Made by a program: the position numbers and the translations under genes | From: Paenalicyclobacillus ferrooxydans | GTDB lineage: Bacteria; Bacillota; Bacilli; Alicyclobacillales; Alicyclobacillaceae | DNA length: 64,000 nt | Assembly (NCBI RefSeq): GCF_001399675.1 | Contig: NZ_LJCO01000108.1 | Location: forward strand, 1-64,000 | Direction: 5' to 3' | Shown here: positions 15,660 through 23,986 of the stretch, piece after piece | How the letters are laid out: the number at the start of each line of letters is the position of its first letter | Numbering within the stretch: the stretch's first letter is position 1 | The notes under the pieces: model-generated | Told to the model about the DNA's origin: nothing | Seen by the model: the letters and a program-made list of their open reading frames with translations, nothing else | The model's database searches: none

Positions 15660-16262
15660 GCAAAGTAAGACCAACAGGACAGAAAGCTCCTGCGGATTCT
15701 CCAAGGCGAAACGTTGGTTATCTCTGAAAGTTGACGTTGCGTCACAAAACCCAACTTCCTTGGGGAAAATCAAGGAATAGGTGCGTACCGCTTCTCCACT
15801 AAAATCATTGCACGGTGTCGAAGTGTACGTATTCTGTTGGGGCAAGCAACCCGGACGAGACTTGCATGTCCTTGAAATGTGAATGGTGTATAAAAGGGAT
15901 ATCCACGGAAAAAGACATACGTATCCCGTCTGCGTCGTACCAAGTTTTTACGCATAAAGTTCCGCGCAACTCGCTTGGGTTACAAGTAGCAGACGTGAGC
16001 CGCCATGCCGATGAATACCTCCCCGAAATGCAATATCAAACTTATGATGCAATTCGCTGTCAATTCCGTCAAGAAATCAAATAATAAAGAGCAATCAGAC
16101 GGTCGCAACGAAAAGCATCTATGGCTCTCCTTGTCATTGAAAAATACAACATTTGTCGGACGCTGATTGTTGGTTCGTCCATAAGTTATCCATCCAACGG
16201 CTGGTACATTACGTATAATTTCGGAACAAAATACCCTCACAAATCTGACCAGGCGGGATATT
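15660..16262. other. Intergenic stretch, no convincing gene
   Basis: Several frames of 60-90 codons overlap here on both strands (for example 15815-16084 plus, 15980-16240 minus). None has a ribosome binding site or recognisable pattern. It may contain remnants of lost genes. Confidence 0.4.
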
Positions 16263-16496
16263 CTAATCAGATATCTCTACGCCGTCGAAACTTTCGTCAA
16301 CATCTTCATATGACTTCTTGATCGAGTCAAGTTTTACGGTGGATACATATTCCCCATTGTATTGATACCTAAATTCCAACAACTTATTGTCCTCTACATC
16401 AATAACGCGCCGGTCGGTCTTAGTTCTTGCCTGAATGTTACAGAATTCTGCGTCAGTGACCCACGTTTTAGGATTGATTGTTATGCATTCACATCG
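16263..16496 (-). CDS. Probable C-terminal or complete small protein without a standard start
   Basis: After the stop of the CPBP protease gene the minus strand stays open for 78 codons and reads very protein-like: INPKTWVTDAEFCNIQ, then DRRVIDVEDNKLLEFRYQYNG, then VSTVKLDSIKKSYEDVDESF and a TAG. No ATG, GTG or TTG occurs in the first half; the only early candidates are ATA, ATC or ATT codons. It is either a 5'-truncated gene or one read by coupling or frameshift from the upstream gene, which it overlaps slightly. The family is unknown. Confidence 0.5.
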   Translation of the reverse strand, partial: RCECITINPKTWVTDAEFCNIQARTKTDRRVIDVEDNKLLEFRYQYNGEYVSTVKLDSIKKSYEDVDESFDGVEISD

Positions 16497-17401
16497 TTAT
16501 TTTTCATCTTAGGATTGCCTGAACGCTTTTTCGTCAGACGAGAACAGACTCTGATAACTTCCGCACCTAGAATCCCAATGCAGAAGATTTGAATTTCGCC
16601 AGGCATCAACCATGACAAATGGAGCATGAGCATCCACCCTCTACCTGGTGCCTCAAATGGATGAAAATCCATGAAACAATGGAGAAAGCCTACCCAAAGG
16701 AGTGAACGACAACGCCATGCGATTACGCCAAGTGTCAAACCGAAGAGAAAGTCCTGTCCCATTGCAACAAAGAACCCCTGTGAAAAAGGTGCTTGTGCGC
16801 TAACAAATGCAATTTCCGCCCAATGAAACAGCGCAAACATAAATGCTGAAATGACAATAGCCCATACAATCCCGACCTTTTCTTTCAGTACCCGTATCAA
16901 AATTCCCCTGAAAACCCACTCCTCTGACATCGCCGTTATAAAAAAGGTTAAAAGTCCAATCCCATACCTAGCTGTTAATATGATGTTAAACGGAGACATG
17001 ACTGAAAACGATATGGCTAGGCAGCTACAAATAGCAACCAATCGTAAAGTCCCACGCGCATAGCCGAACACGGGACGAAGTCGAAACGGTTTTGCAACCA
17101 TGAAATAAAACATCGCAGTGAACAGCGCGTAAATAGAATATTGAGGAATCTCACTAAGCAAGGAATATAAGTCGCCATTTGGATTGAGTGATGAATTTGA
17201 AAGTAATCCCTCCGAAAATGGGAAAACCACAAAGAACGCAAGTGCTGATAAGCCAAAAGCAGCAACCGTGTAAGCAATTAAAGTACTTCTGAGCGGTGAT
17301 CCATAACGCCTGTTCATGCCTATCGTCAACTCCAAGAGTCCTCCTTCAGCATTGTGGAGAACCTTCGCTACTGGCTTCGTCTGCTGTGTTGTATCGCTCA
17401 T
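16481..17401 (-). CDS. CPBP (CAAX/Abi) family intramembrane metalloprotease
   Basis: The 306-residue membrane protein has about eight hydrophobic segments and the CPBP motifs in order: EEWVFRG (the EExxxR motif, around residue 160), FALFHWAEIA (FxxxH) and a later HCFMDFHP. These residues form the intramembrane glutamate/histidine active site. Family members act on prenylated or other membrane substrates, or protect against self-made peptides; the substrate here is unknown. The ATG overlaps the TGA of the upstream GNAT-VOC fusion gene, so the two are co-translated. Confidence 0.88.
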   Translation of the reverse strand: MSDTTQQTKPVAKVLHNAEGGLLELTIGMNRRYGSPLRSTLIAYTVAAFGLSALAFFVVFPFSEGLLSNSSLNPNGDLYSLLSEIPQYSIYALFTAMFYFMVAKPFRLRPVFGYARGTLRLVAICSCLAISFSVMSPFNIILTARYGIGLLTFFITAMSEEWVFRGILIRVLKEKVGIVWAIVISAFMFALFHWAEIAFVSAQAPFSQGFFVAMGQDFLFGLTLGVIAWRCRSLLWVGFLHCFMDFHPFEAPGRGWMLMLHLSWLMPGEIQIFCIGILGAEVIRVCSRLTKKRSGNPKMKNNDVNA

Positions 17402-18321
17402 TTCCAGACCTTCATTCGTTGTGCAAGGGTGCCCGTGTAATACTCAAGCTGCGTGCCGTCGGGATCGAGAAAGTTGACGGTCCAGCCGCCTCCCCGTTCA
17501 ACGGGACCTCGTACAATCGCGGTGTTGCCTGTCCGCAGAACTTCTACCATCGCATGAAATCCGTCTTCGGCGATGGATAGAGCCACATGGTCGACACCGA
17601 GTTGGCGTTGCTGTATTGCCAACTCTGCTCGCTCTTGTAAGCAGATCCACGCCATGCCCCACTCCAGGTAGGCGTCCCGCCGACCTTGATGAACAAGCTT
17701 CATGCCAAGCATCCCACTGTAAAATTGAAGAGATCGGTTCAAATTCGCTACGTTGATGGTCACGTGGCTGAAGCCCTTCGTTTCGGAGAACAAAGCGTAC
17801 CCTTCTCCTCTCAGCAGCAAGATCATATGTACTTCATCCCATGATCCCGTTGCTGATTTGAGCGCATTCGGCTCGATTCCATAGGTCTGAAATCCAACCG
17901 ACTGGTAAAGGGAAATCGCTGCGTCGTTGTCTCGGTTGACACTCAGCCTTAGTTGTTCCAAGCCGTCAAGTTGCCTGGCCCTGCAAACTACCTCCGTTAG
18001 CAAGTCCCGACCGACACCCTGCCGGCGAGCATCTGGCGCTACATACATGGCGACAACGTTGCCAATGTGGCGCATCTTGGGTGAGTGCTCCCGTACAAGC
18101 GTTGCGGTCCCGACAAGGTTATCATACCTGTCTTCGATGAATGCGCCGAGCGTGAAATGGTCAGCATCTGGCTCAAGCTGAGATGCCACCTGCTCGATGG
18201 ACTTCAATAGATAGTCCTCGTATGTGATTGCGAACGCCTCTGGATTCGTTCTTAGTGCTTGAATTCGAAGATCTCGATATGTGGCTGCATCCATGGCTGT
18301 CAAGATACGGATGTTTGTCAT
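17398..18321 (-). CDS. GNAT acetyltransferase fused to a FosB/FosX-like VOC domain
   Basis: The 307-residue protein joins two domains. Residues 1-170 are a GNAT acetyltransferase with the acetyl-CoA loop RRQGVG (99-104) and LSVNRDNDAAISLYQSVGF. Residues 182-307 are a vicinal-oxygen-chelate domain whose layout and C-terminus (LEYYTGTLAQR) closely resemble the fosfomycin-inactivating thiol transferases FosB/FosX. The three expected metal ligands are present: His186, His245 and Glu293. Whether it inactivates fosfomycin or another compound is unknown. There is no stop or frameshift at the junction. It overlaps the CPBP protease gene (ATGA) and lies 52 bp downstream of an alpha/beta hydrolase gene. 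Confidence 0.88.
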   Translation of the reverse strand: MTNIRILTAMDAATYRDLRIQALRTNPEAFAITYEDYLLKSIEQVASQLEPDADHFTLGAFIEDRYDNLVGTATLVREHSPKMRHIGNVVAMYVAPDARRQGVGRDLLTEVVCRARQLDGLEQLRLSVNRDNDAAISLYQSVGFQTYGIEPNALKSATGSWDEVHMILLLRGEGYALFSETKGFSHVTINVANLNRSLQFYSGMLGMKLVHQGRRDAYLEWGMAWICLQERAELAIQQRQLGVDHVALSIAEDGFHAMVEVLRTGNTAIVRGPVERGGGWTVNFLDPDGTQLEYYTGTLAQRMKVWK

Positions 18322-18373
18322 ACCGAATGCTCACATGTCTCACAAAATTCATGAAACTGCGTATCCGTTGAGC

Positions 18374-19231
18374 TCATATCGTCACCCCATCTTTGGGTTT
18401 GAGGAAGGCCCCCAATGTGTCTGCAAATTTGTCGGATTCCTCGAGAAATGGGTAGTGATTACTTTCCTCAAACACGGTCATCTCAGAGTTTGGCATGAGG
18501 TCACTGATTTCTTCGGAACACCGGATCGGGCACTGCACATCATGCCTGCCACACATCACCAAGGTACGGGTACGGACGTTTGGCAACTCACCCGTCAAAT
18601 CAAATTTTGGAAAATCATGTCTTGAGAAATGGGCCAGTCTGACAGGTGCCACGCTCTTGCGGACGTTGCCTGAAAAATACTGGGAGTAGTTCTCTGGCTT
18701 GAAGAGCGACAATTTCGTTGTCTCCTGACCATACGTTTGCATTTGCTCTATACTGATATCTATCCGCAACTGTAGACGCCGCAACTCTTGCATACGCTCA
18801 TACAGCGGATGTTCCGGATTGTAGATACAATCAGCCTGGCCTGCATAATCCTTGGACGCGGCAGCTCCTACGATAATTAGGGATGAAAGGGATTCCTGAT
18901 GTCGCACCGCATACATGAGGCCCAACATGCCACCGGTTGAATGGCCAGCGAAATCCCATATCTGAAACCCGAGTGATTTTCGAATTGCCTCCAAATCCTC
19001 TACCGTTTCTTCCATGTCCAGATCCGTTGGATTGTCGGCCTTTGGAGAGCGGCCTGCCTCCCTCAAATTCACGATAATAGTTTTTCTATGTGGCACCATC
19101 GTATTCGCGAAGCGGTCGCCGGTCTCGTTGAATTCGGAGTATAGATGCGTGACGGCCAGCGGTTTTCCTGCCCCCCGCACAAATACTTCGAACGTCCCAC
19201 GATCCGTTGGGACAAACACCCTCTCCCACAT
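18374..19231 (-). CDS. Alpha/beta hydrolase (prolyl iminopeptidase-like)
   Basis: The 285-residue protein is an alpha/beta hydrolase. The nucleophile elbow is GHSTGG, the acidic residue is in MCGRHDVQCP and the catalytic His is in ESNHYPFLEE. A strong GGGAGGTGA ribosome binding site places the start at ATG 19231; the frame is open further but without another such site. The prolyl iminopeptidase-like cap region (LQLRIDISIEQMQ...) suggests a small-ester or aminopeptidase substrate, which cannot be specified. It lies 26 bp downstream of the histidine phosphatase in an operon-like run. Confidence 0.86.
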   Translation of the reverse strand: MWERVFVPTDRGTFEVFVRGAGKPLAVTHLYSEFNETGDRFANTMVPHRKTIIVNLREAGRSPKADNPTDLDMEETVEDLEAIRKSLGFQIWDFAGHSTGGMLGLMYAVRHQESLSSLIIVGAAASKDYAGQADCIYNPEHPLYERMQELRRLQLRIDISIEQMQTYGQETTKLSLFKPENYSQYFSGNVRKSVAPVRLAHFSRHDFPKFDLTGELPNVRTRTLVMCGRHDVQCPIRCSEEISDLMPNSEMTVFEESNHYPFLEESDKFADTLGAFLKPKDGVTI

Positions 19232-19257
19232 AGATTCACCTCCCTGTGCTCGTTGCA

Positions 19258-19803
19258 TTATTTCCACAATCGCTCTAAAATCGTTTCCGATTCGTTGACA
19301 GTAACCCGATACACATCCGGATTGGTAAGCGTTGCCCATTCTTGAAACCCGAATCGTTCATCAAAGTGTCTCAACAGGAGCGTCATTAAATTCCCATGCG
19401 TTACGAGCACAACGTTACGATGATCCCGCGCCAGGACTTCATTCACCACCTGCGTGGCCCGGTCCATCGCTTGCGCGCTGGTTTCTCCCCCATCATACGA
19501 CAGCTTAAAATCCATAAATGTTTGTTCCAGGCAGTCTAACCAGTTGTCCAATGGCTCCGAACTCAAAACCCTTTCGGACAATCGAGGATCATCATACACC
19601 TGCAGACTGAGAGCTTCTGCTAGTGGCTCGATGCTTGTTATCGCTCGCACATAGGGACTCGAGATGATTGAATCTATCTTTTTGTCCTTGAAAAAATCTG
19701 ACAGGCGTTCAGCTTGTTTTCGGCCTTCCCACGTCAGGAGAGCATCGGGCTCCTGACCTTCAGCCGAGCAGTGGCGTACTACATATAGACGCTTCATCTC
19801 CAT
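19258..19803 (-). CDS. Histidine phosphatase family protein
   Basis: The protein of about 181 residues has the histidine phosphatase signature LYVVRHCSAEG, with the phospho-accepting His in RH, a second Arg in SSPYVRA, a Glu in LSER and the C-terminal VLVTHGN. It is a phosphoglycerate-mutase-like phosphatase; the substrate is unknown. The start is ATG 19803 or 19797, both just after GGAGGGG; the longer frame upstream overlaps a PP2C remnant. Confidence 0.86.
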   Translation of the reverse strand: MEMKRLYVVRHCSAEGQEPDALLTWEGRKQAERLSDFFKDKKIDSIISSPYVRAITSIEPLAEALSLQVYDDPRLSERVLSSEPLDNWLDCLEQTFMDFKLSYDGGETSAQAMDRATQVVNEVLARDHRNVVLVTHGNLMTLLLRHFDERFGFQEWATLTNPDVYRVTVNESETILERLWK

Positions 19804-20258
19804 CTCTCGATCCCCTCCAAGGTCACTCGTCGATTGCGAAAATCGGTTGACGTAAGATAGCAGCCTTTTCGTGCCACAACGAGACATGAGCTTTCTCCCC
19901 GAACAGATGTGGTGTGTATCGAAGCCAAAAGATTGACTACGTACTGTTGCAGGTACTTGAACATTTGCGAGACTGGGTTGCACAGAATCCCTTCGATCTC
20001 GCTCTGGTGAGCCTCTATCTCATCCACTAGAAGACGCACACTTTCAGAAGAATTGTGTCCATCGATGATCATGGCGAATTCCCATTCTCCACTTTCGTCA
20101 GACCAAGCCAAAGCCCCATCTTCATTTTTATCCGCACCAGCATTGGTGTTACCGCCATAGACGCCAATGTGCACTCGCCCTTGGGAGTACACTAACGGAT
20201 CGTCAAGGTGGGGTTCATCAGACCCAATCCACCGAAAGCTACACGTTGATTTTGTCAT
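19794..20258 (-). pseudogene. Truncated PP2C-like serine/threonine phosphatase
   Basis: The first 130 residues match the N-terminal half of a PP2C-type phosphatase: GGNTNAGADKNEDGALAW with the metal-binding Asp, AMIIDGHNSS, and ESSCLVVARKGCYL. The frame then leaves the family pattern (STDFRNRRVTLEGIERWR) and stops at the histidine phosphatase start. The C-terminal half with the remaining metal-binding aspartates is missing. A deletion that joined the gene to its neighbour is the simplest explanation. Length is 154 residues against about 250 for the family. Confidence 0.72.
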
Positions 20259-20289
20259 ACGTCACCTCCGGTTTCACGGCTACGTGTCT

Positions 20290-20771
20290 CCTACTGACAA
20301 CAACTTTGCTATAGGTTAAACGTGTTTTTAATGGTCTTTGCAACTGCTTGTGGGCTCATATGTGTGTTGTTTATCCTAATGTAGGTTCTCTCTGGTGATT
20401 TCGCCATCTACGGAATTCAGTCTGTGTTTTTCAGCGGTCAATTTCAGGTCGTGCTCCGAACGTTTGACATCTCGCTTTGAAGGTTTGTGTTCAAGCGGAT
20501 GGGGAGTCTTGTTACGCTCAAGCCTCACTTCCAAGTCGGCTTCAAGCTCCACAAGATACACCTGTCCACCTCTGTCTTCAAACGTGCTACAAATTCTATC
20601 CACGTACGCCCAGTCATTTTGCAAGTCAAGGCCCCACACATAGGTGAATATCAGACCATACATTTTACTGGAGAACCGTTTAACACCTTCCACCACATAA
20701 ACCCAGTCTAACTGTCGGCGGTTCCTCCTAGTCAAACTTTCACGCACGTATAGCCTTGCATCCGTTATCAC
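20290..20771 (-). pseudogene. P-loop kinase-like (shikimate kinase-like AAA) gene, frameshifted and 5'-degraded
   Basis: The frame reads GLIFTYVWGLDLQNDWAYVD, VYLVELEADLEVRLERN and KRSEHDLKLTAEKHRLNSVDGEITREN, then stops. Removing one C at about 20384 restores YIRINNTHMSPQAVAKTIKNTFNL and a TAG at about 20318, the expected end for this AAA/shikimate kinase-like family. The N-terminal P-loop (GPQAVGK type) is absent upstream. The gene is therefore broken at both ends. The 3' limit given is approximate. Confidence 0.72.
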
Positions 20772-21052
20772 TGATAGGTAAAGTTTACCTGATCACGTTT
20801 ACGATAAATAGAGTGAATTGCAAGGAGCCATGTTTGGGGTCTCGGACATTGAACGGGAAGGCAAAAAGACTGCAGATGATGTATGTTTGTACAGGTGTTT
20901 AGATTTGTTAGTGGGTCTTGGAAGTTCATTCGTGAAAGTGTGGATTGCTTCAGTACACAAAACCTTGAACCAGAGGAGACACCAGAGACCATCTCGAGGC
21001 TGTGAATTATGATTTGCCACTGGTGCCCCAATCCCCGAATGGCACGCCACTC
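20772..21052. other. Intergenic stretch, no gene seen
   Basis: Overlapping short minus-strand frames exist but none resembles a protein family. It may include the lost N-terminal part of the kinase-like pseudogene. Confidence 0.4.
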
Positions 21053-21427
21053 TTATTCGGTGGGCCTTTCCTCCTGAATCGCAACAGTGTTGCCTTCAGA
21101 GTCAGTGAAAAATGCCATATACACCGTGATATCTCCCAACTTCCCTATCTCGTGGGGCGTGCCATGGAATTCCACGCCTTTTAACTGCAATTCGTTGTAC
21201 GCTTCCTGGACATCATCAACCGTGTAATAAACTACGGAACCAGGATGGTCAAATTCAGGCTTCTCTGGAACACTGAGCATGAGACGTACATCTCCGCACA
21301 TGAAAAATGCCATGCGATTCGTTTCCCATACAAATTCTAGTTCCAATATATCTCGATAGAACTGAACTGCCCTGTTCAAGTCGTTTACTCTGACCGAAAC
21401 TTGCCCCACGCTCTTTAGTCTCGTCAT
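21053..21427 (-). CDS. VOC (glyoxalase/bleomycin resistance-like) family protein
   Basis: The 124-residue protein is a single VOC fold of two beta-alpha-beta-beta-beta units: VGQVSVRVNDLNRAVQFYRDILEL and VVYYTVDDVQEAYNELQLKG, ending FFTDSEGNTVAIQEE. Candidate metal ligands are limited (His is lacking at the first position), so it may bind rather than convert its ligand. A GAGGAGGATATGC ribosome binding site supports the start. The function is unknown. Confidence 0.85.
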   Translation of the reverse strand: MTRLKSVGQVSVRVNDLNRAVQFYRDILELEFVWETNRMAFFMCGDVRLMLSVPEKPEFDHPGSVVYYTVDDVQEAYNELQLKGVEFHGTPHEIGKLGDITVYMAFFTDSEGNTVAIQEERPTE

Positions 21428-21504
21428 GCATATCCTCCTCGAAAAGACTTCTAAACCTACAATAAATCATCGTTCGTAAAAAATCTTCTCAAAGACCGCA
21501 TGAA

Positions 21505-21771
21505 CTAGGTTCGGTGTTGGTCCTGATACCAGATCAGCGCCCGTTGTTCAATATCTTTTACCAGCCCGTCCTTGCCGGCTATATACGATTCAACATCGTA
21601 TGGAAACCGCTCTGCCAGCCGTCGTTTCAAACCCCCGTATGCTTTCACTGCATCTACGTGGGTTCGCAGATAATCCCGAAATGCCAAGTGGCGTTCAATT
21701 TCAGGACTTCCCTCTTGGTAGACATGAACGTGTTCTGAGCGAACTATATCTGCAAGAAGTTTCAGCTTGAT
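21505..21771 (-). pseudogene. C-terminal remnant of a GrpB (UPF0157) family protein
   Basis: The frame reads VRSEHVHVYQEGSPEIERHLAFRDYLRTH and then DAVKAYGGLKRRLAERFPYDVESYIAGKDGLVKDIEQRAL, which is the C-terminal half of GrpB/UPF0157 proteins of the nucleotidyltransferase fold. A TAA at 21774-21772 closes the frame upstream, so about half of the usual 170 residues is missing. An internal start at 21687 would give only 60 residues. Confidence 0.72.
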
Positions 21772-21899
21772 TTAGCAGATGCTCGATAAAGTATCGATAA
21801 CGTTGGCCTTGACGCTTAAATAGCTAAAGCAGTTTTGACTTTGGGACAGTCGGCTTTTTGTGATTGGCCTCTTTTGTTATTAACAGTCTATGTGTGGGT

Positions 21900-22418
21900 T
21901 CATTTCATCGAACTTACTGGGACATGAAACATCAGTACCAGCGCAATCGTCGCGAATAGTGACAAGGCATACGTTAGAAGTGGCTTTTTGTAATGTAACC
22001 GCAGCATCGAAAATGCAACGATATCAAACGCAACTGAATACCCAAATATCCACCCATGTTGGTAAAGGAGTAAATGAAGATACGTCAGAACCCATTCGAC
22101 ACATGACCATATGCCTGCCCACAAAAGAATGTAGAGGATTTGCCACCAACCTTTGGGATAATGTGGAAGGTAAATTAAAAGTGTACATGGGTAAATCACG
22201 AACATAACTAACAGACTCACGCCAGTATCATTGGGTAATGGGAACGCTGGAGTGTATACCCACAAGGTGTATTTATAAGTCATTAAGTTGTACACCAAGT
22301 CACACGTAATCAAATAAAGGATTGTGGACTGATAGTTCCTCCAGTTGCGCCAGTCTCCCCATCGCCACGCTATAAGTATCCAAATTACAGACGCAATCAA
22401 GTGAAACATGTCTAACAC
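21900..22418 (-). CDS. CBO0543 family membrane protein
   Basis: The 172-residue protein has five hydrophobic segments and the pattern of the CBO0543 family (RWGDWRNWRNY..., TILYLITCDLVYNLMTYKYTLW, then GWWQILYILLWAGIWSCVEWVLTYL). The family is found in spore-formers, often in tandem copies, and has no known function. A related but broken gene lies just upstream. Confidence 0.8.
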   Translation of the reverse strand: MLDMFHLIASVIWILIAWRWGDWRNWRNYQSTILYLITCDLVYNLMTYKYTLWVYTPAFPLPNDTGVSLLVMFVIYPCTLLIYLPHYPKGWWQILYILLWAGIWSCVEWVLTYLHLLLYQHGWIFGYSVAFDIVAFSMLRLHYKKPLLTYALSLFATIALVLMFHVPVSSMK

Positions 22419-22505
22419 ACCCTAAAATTTGTATGTAAATCTATCCAACCGTGGGTCTTTTCCTGTCTTATCGGCTTCGGTCATAGGTCGTTGCCAGAAC
22501 CACAG

Positions 22506-23044
22506 TCAGCCTCGTCTCGAATTGTTTACAAAACGTTTCGTAATTTTCCAATTCCCGTACAAAATTAGTAAAATAAACGGATAAGCAAAACCAGAGTACA
22601 TAAGACTCCAATTGCGATAGAACAGAACGCCAATATGAACAGTTGCCGATTCATAACACAGTAGGAATGCGTCGTTTCCCGGAATATATAATAATTGTTT
22701 CCACAACTTTGACGTAGGGAAAAAGTTAAGGAAGATTGCGTTGTACAATGGGTACAACCCAAGATAAAAAACCAGTGTTTCCCAACCAATTACACCTGTA
22801 CCAAAAAACCATAAAGTTTAAGCTTACGGTCAAGATATGTATCAACAAGACAGGCAAAGGCTATTGCGAACCACCCAGTTGAATACATTTGAATCCAAGT
22901 TATTCGTTTAGGCATCACTACGATTGTTGCGATGAACGTGGCGACTGTCACCAATAAAAGAAGCAACGGTGGTTTCACCACCTTCCCACATTGGTACCAC
23001 CTGAGTATACTTTTCCCTTCCACACAATGTGGTAATACACCCAT
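22506..23044 (-). pseudogene. CBO0543-like membrane protein gene with frameshift
   Basis: The first part reads MPKRITWIQMYSTGWFAIAFACLVDTYLDRKLKLYGF and stops soon after. In the next frame the protein continues as GTGVIGWETLVFYLGLYPLYNAIFLNFFP and then ATVHIGVLFYRNWSLMYSGFAYPFILLILYGNWKI. The break is at a run of six T (about 22807-22812), where seven would keep the frame. This is a single-base slippage mutation or a homopolymer sequencing error. The true start near 22975-23044 is unclear. Confidence 0.75.
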
Positions 23045-23244
23045 GTAAAACAGAAATCACAGGTTGGTTATTTGTTAGTAGCGACTGCGTGAACAATATG
23101 ACCGATTCTACCTGTGGGCACGGCAAAGAAAGGGGCGCAGTAGAGTTATAGAATTGGTAGATGTTAGGTGGATTTCGTGAGAGCGGCGGTATCAGGCAGC
23201 AAGCACGACTCAATACCCCATATGGGTATACATGTTGAGAGTAT

Positions 23245-23292
23245 TAAAAAACCGCACCATCTCGGGCTTGTGCCCTGACAATGATGCGGTAA
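23245..23292 (-). terminator. Intrinsic terminator of rnpB
   Basis: On the minus strand ACCGCATCAT...GATGGTGCGGT is followed by TTTTTTAATA, a strong stem and U-run just beyond the 3' end of the RNase P RNA. Confidence 0.85.
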
Positions 23293-23313
23293 CCCCGAAG
23301 GGTATGTAACTGA

Positions 23314-23764
23314 GTTGGAAAGCAAGCCTGTAAGCCGAGTTCTGTTCTCCTGTGCTGCAATCGGCATCTACGCGCCCGTATGTGGCATTCACCACACGCG
23401 GCACCCCCATGCCTCGCACGTTGGAGCGGCAATTATCTATCTAGGCGGACTGTTGCCAGCCAGCTCAAGCGACCTACCCGAGCGCGTGACGGGCAGCCAC
23501 ATGCGCGCTCCTATCCGGTCTTGCTCCAGGTGGGGTTTACCTAGCCAGCCTGTCTCCAGACTGCTGGTGCGCTCTTACCGCACCGTTGCATCCTTGCCTG
23601 TGCGTGAGACGAGCTCACGCCATCGGCGGTCTACATTTCTGTGGCACTATCCCTAGGATTGCTCCCGCCGGACGTTATCCGGCACCCTGCCCTATGGAGC
23701 TCGGACTTTCCTCCCGTGCGGCCTTTCGGCACTGCACCGGCAATTGCCCAGCTTACTTTCCAAC
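23314..23764 (-). ncRNA. rnpB: RNase P RNA (M1 RNA)
   Basis: This is the catalytic RNA that matures tRNA 5' ends. Conserved blocks are visible on the minus strand: GAGGAAAGTCCGAGCTCC near the 5' end, ACAGAAATGTAGACCGCCGA, AGATAGATAATTGCCG, and the 3'-terminal GAACTCGGCTTAC. The P1 helix pairs GGAAAGTAAGC (23761-23751) with GCTTGCTTTCC (23327-23317), which sets the ends. A promoter and a terminator flank it. The length is about 450 nt, somewhat longer than the Bacillus subtilis RNA. Confidence 0.95.
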
Positions 23765-23782
23765 ATCGAATCAGCACCAATG

Positions 23783-23811
23783 AGTATATCCCATTCGTGA
23801 GGTGCACTCAA
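23783..23811 (-). promoter_or_regulatory. Promoter of rnpB
   Basis: TTGAGT (23811-23806) and TATACT (23788-23783) are 17 bp apart on the minus strand, about 20 bp before the P1 helix of RNase P RNA. Confidence 0.78.
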
Positions 23812-23986
23812 CCTATAAAGGCTGTATGTACTGGAACTCTGTGATTCCCTTGGAAGTTTATGCACAAAATGCTCTTCGATGTGACACAAACTCTTAGATT
23901 GGAACACGAGCAGTGTGTTTACATTCCTGTCACTGCAGATTCCAAAGACTGTACGTTTCAAGCCCAGTCTTTTTTAGGCCCAGTTT

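Noticed and set aside
15815-16084. 89-codon plus-strand gene near the FusB-like gene
   Set aside because: Overlapping frames of similar length exist on the other strand and none looks like a protein.
23692-23961. Protein gene overlapping rnpB
   Set aside because: The 89-codon frame covers the 5' part of RNase P RNA and its promoter and has no ribosome binding site.
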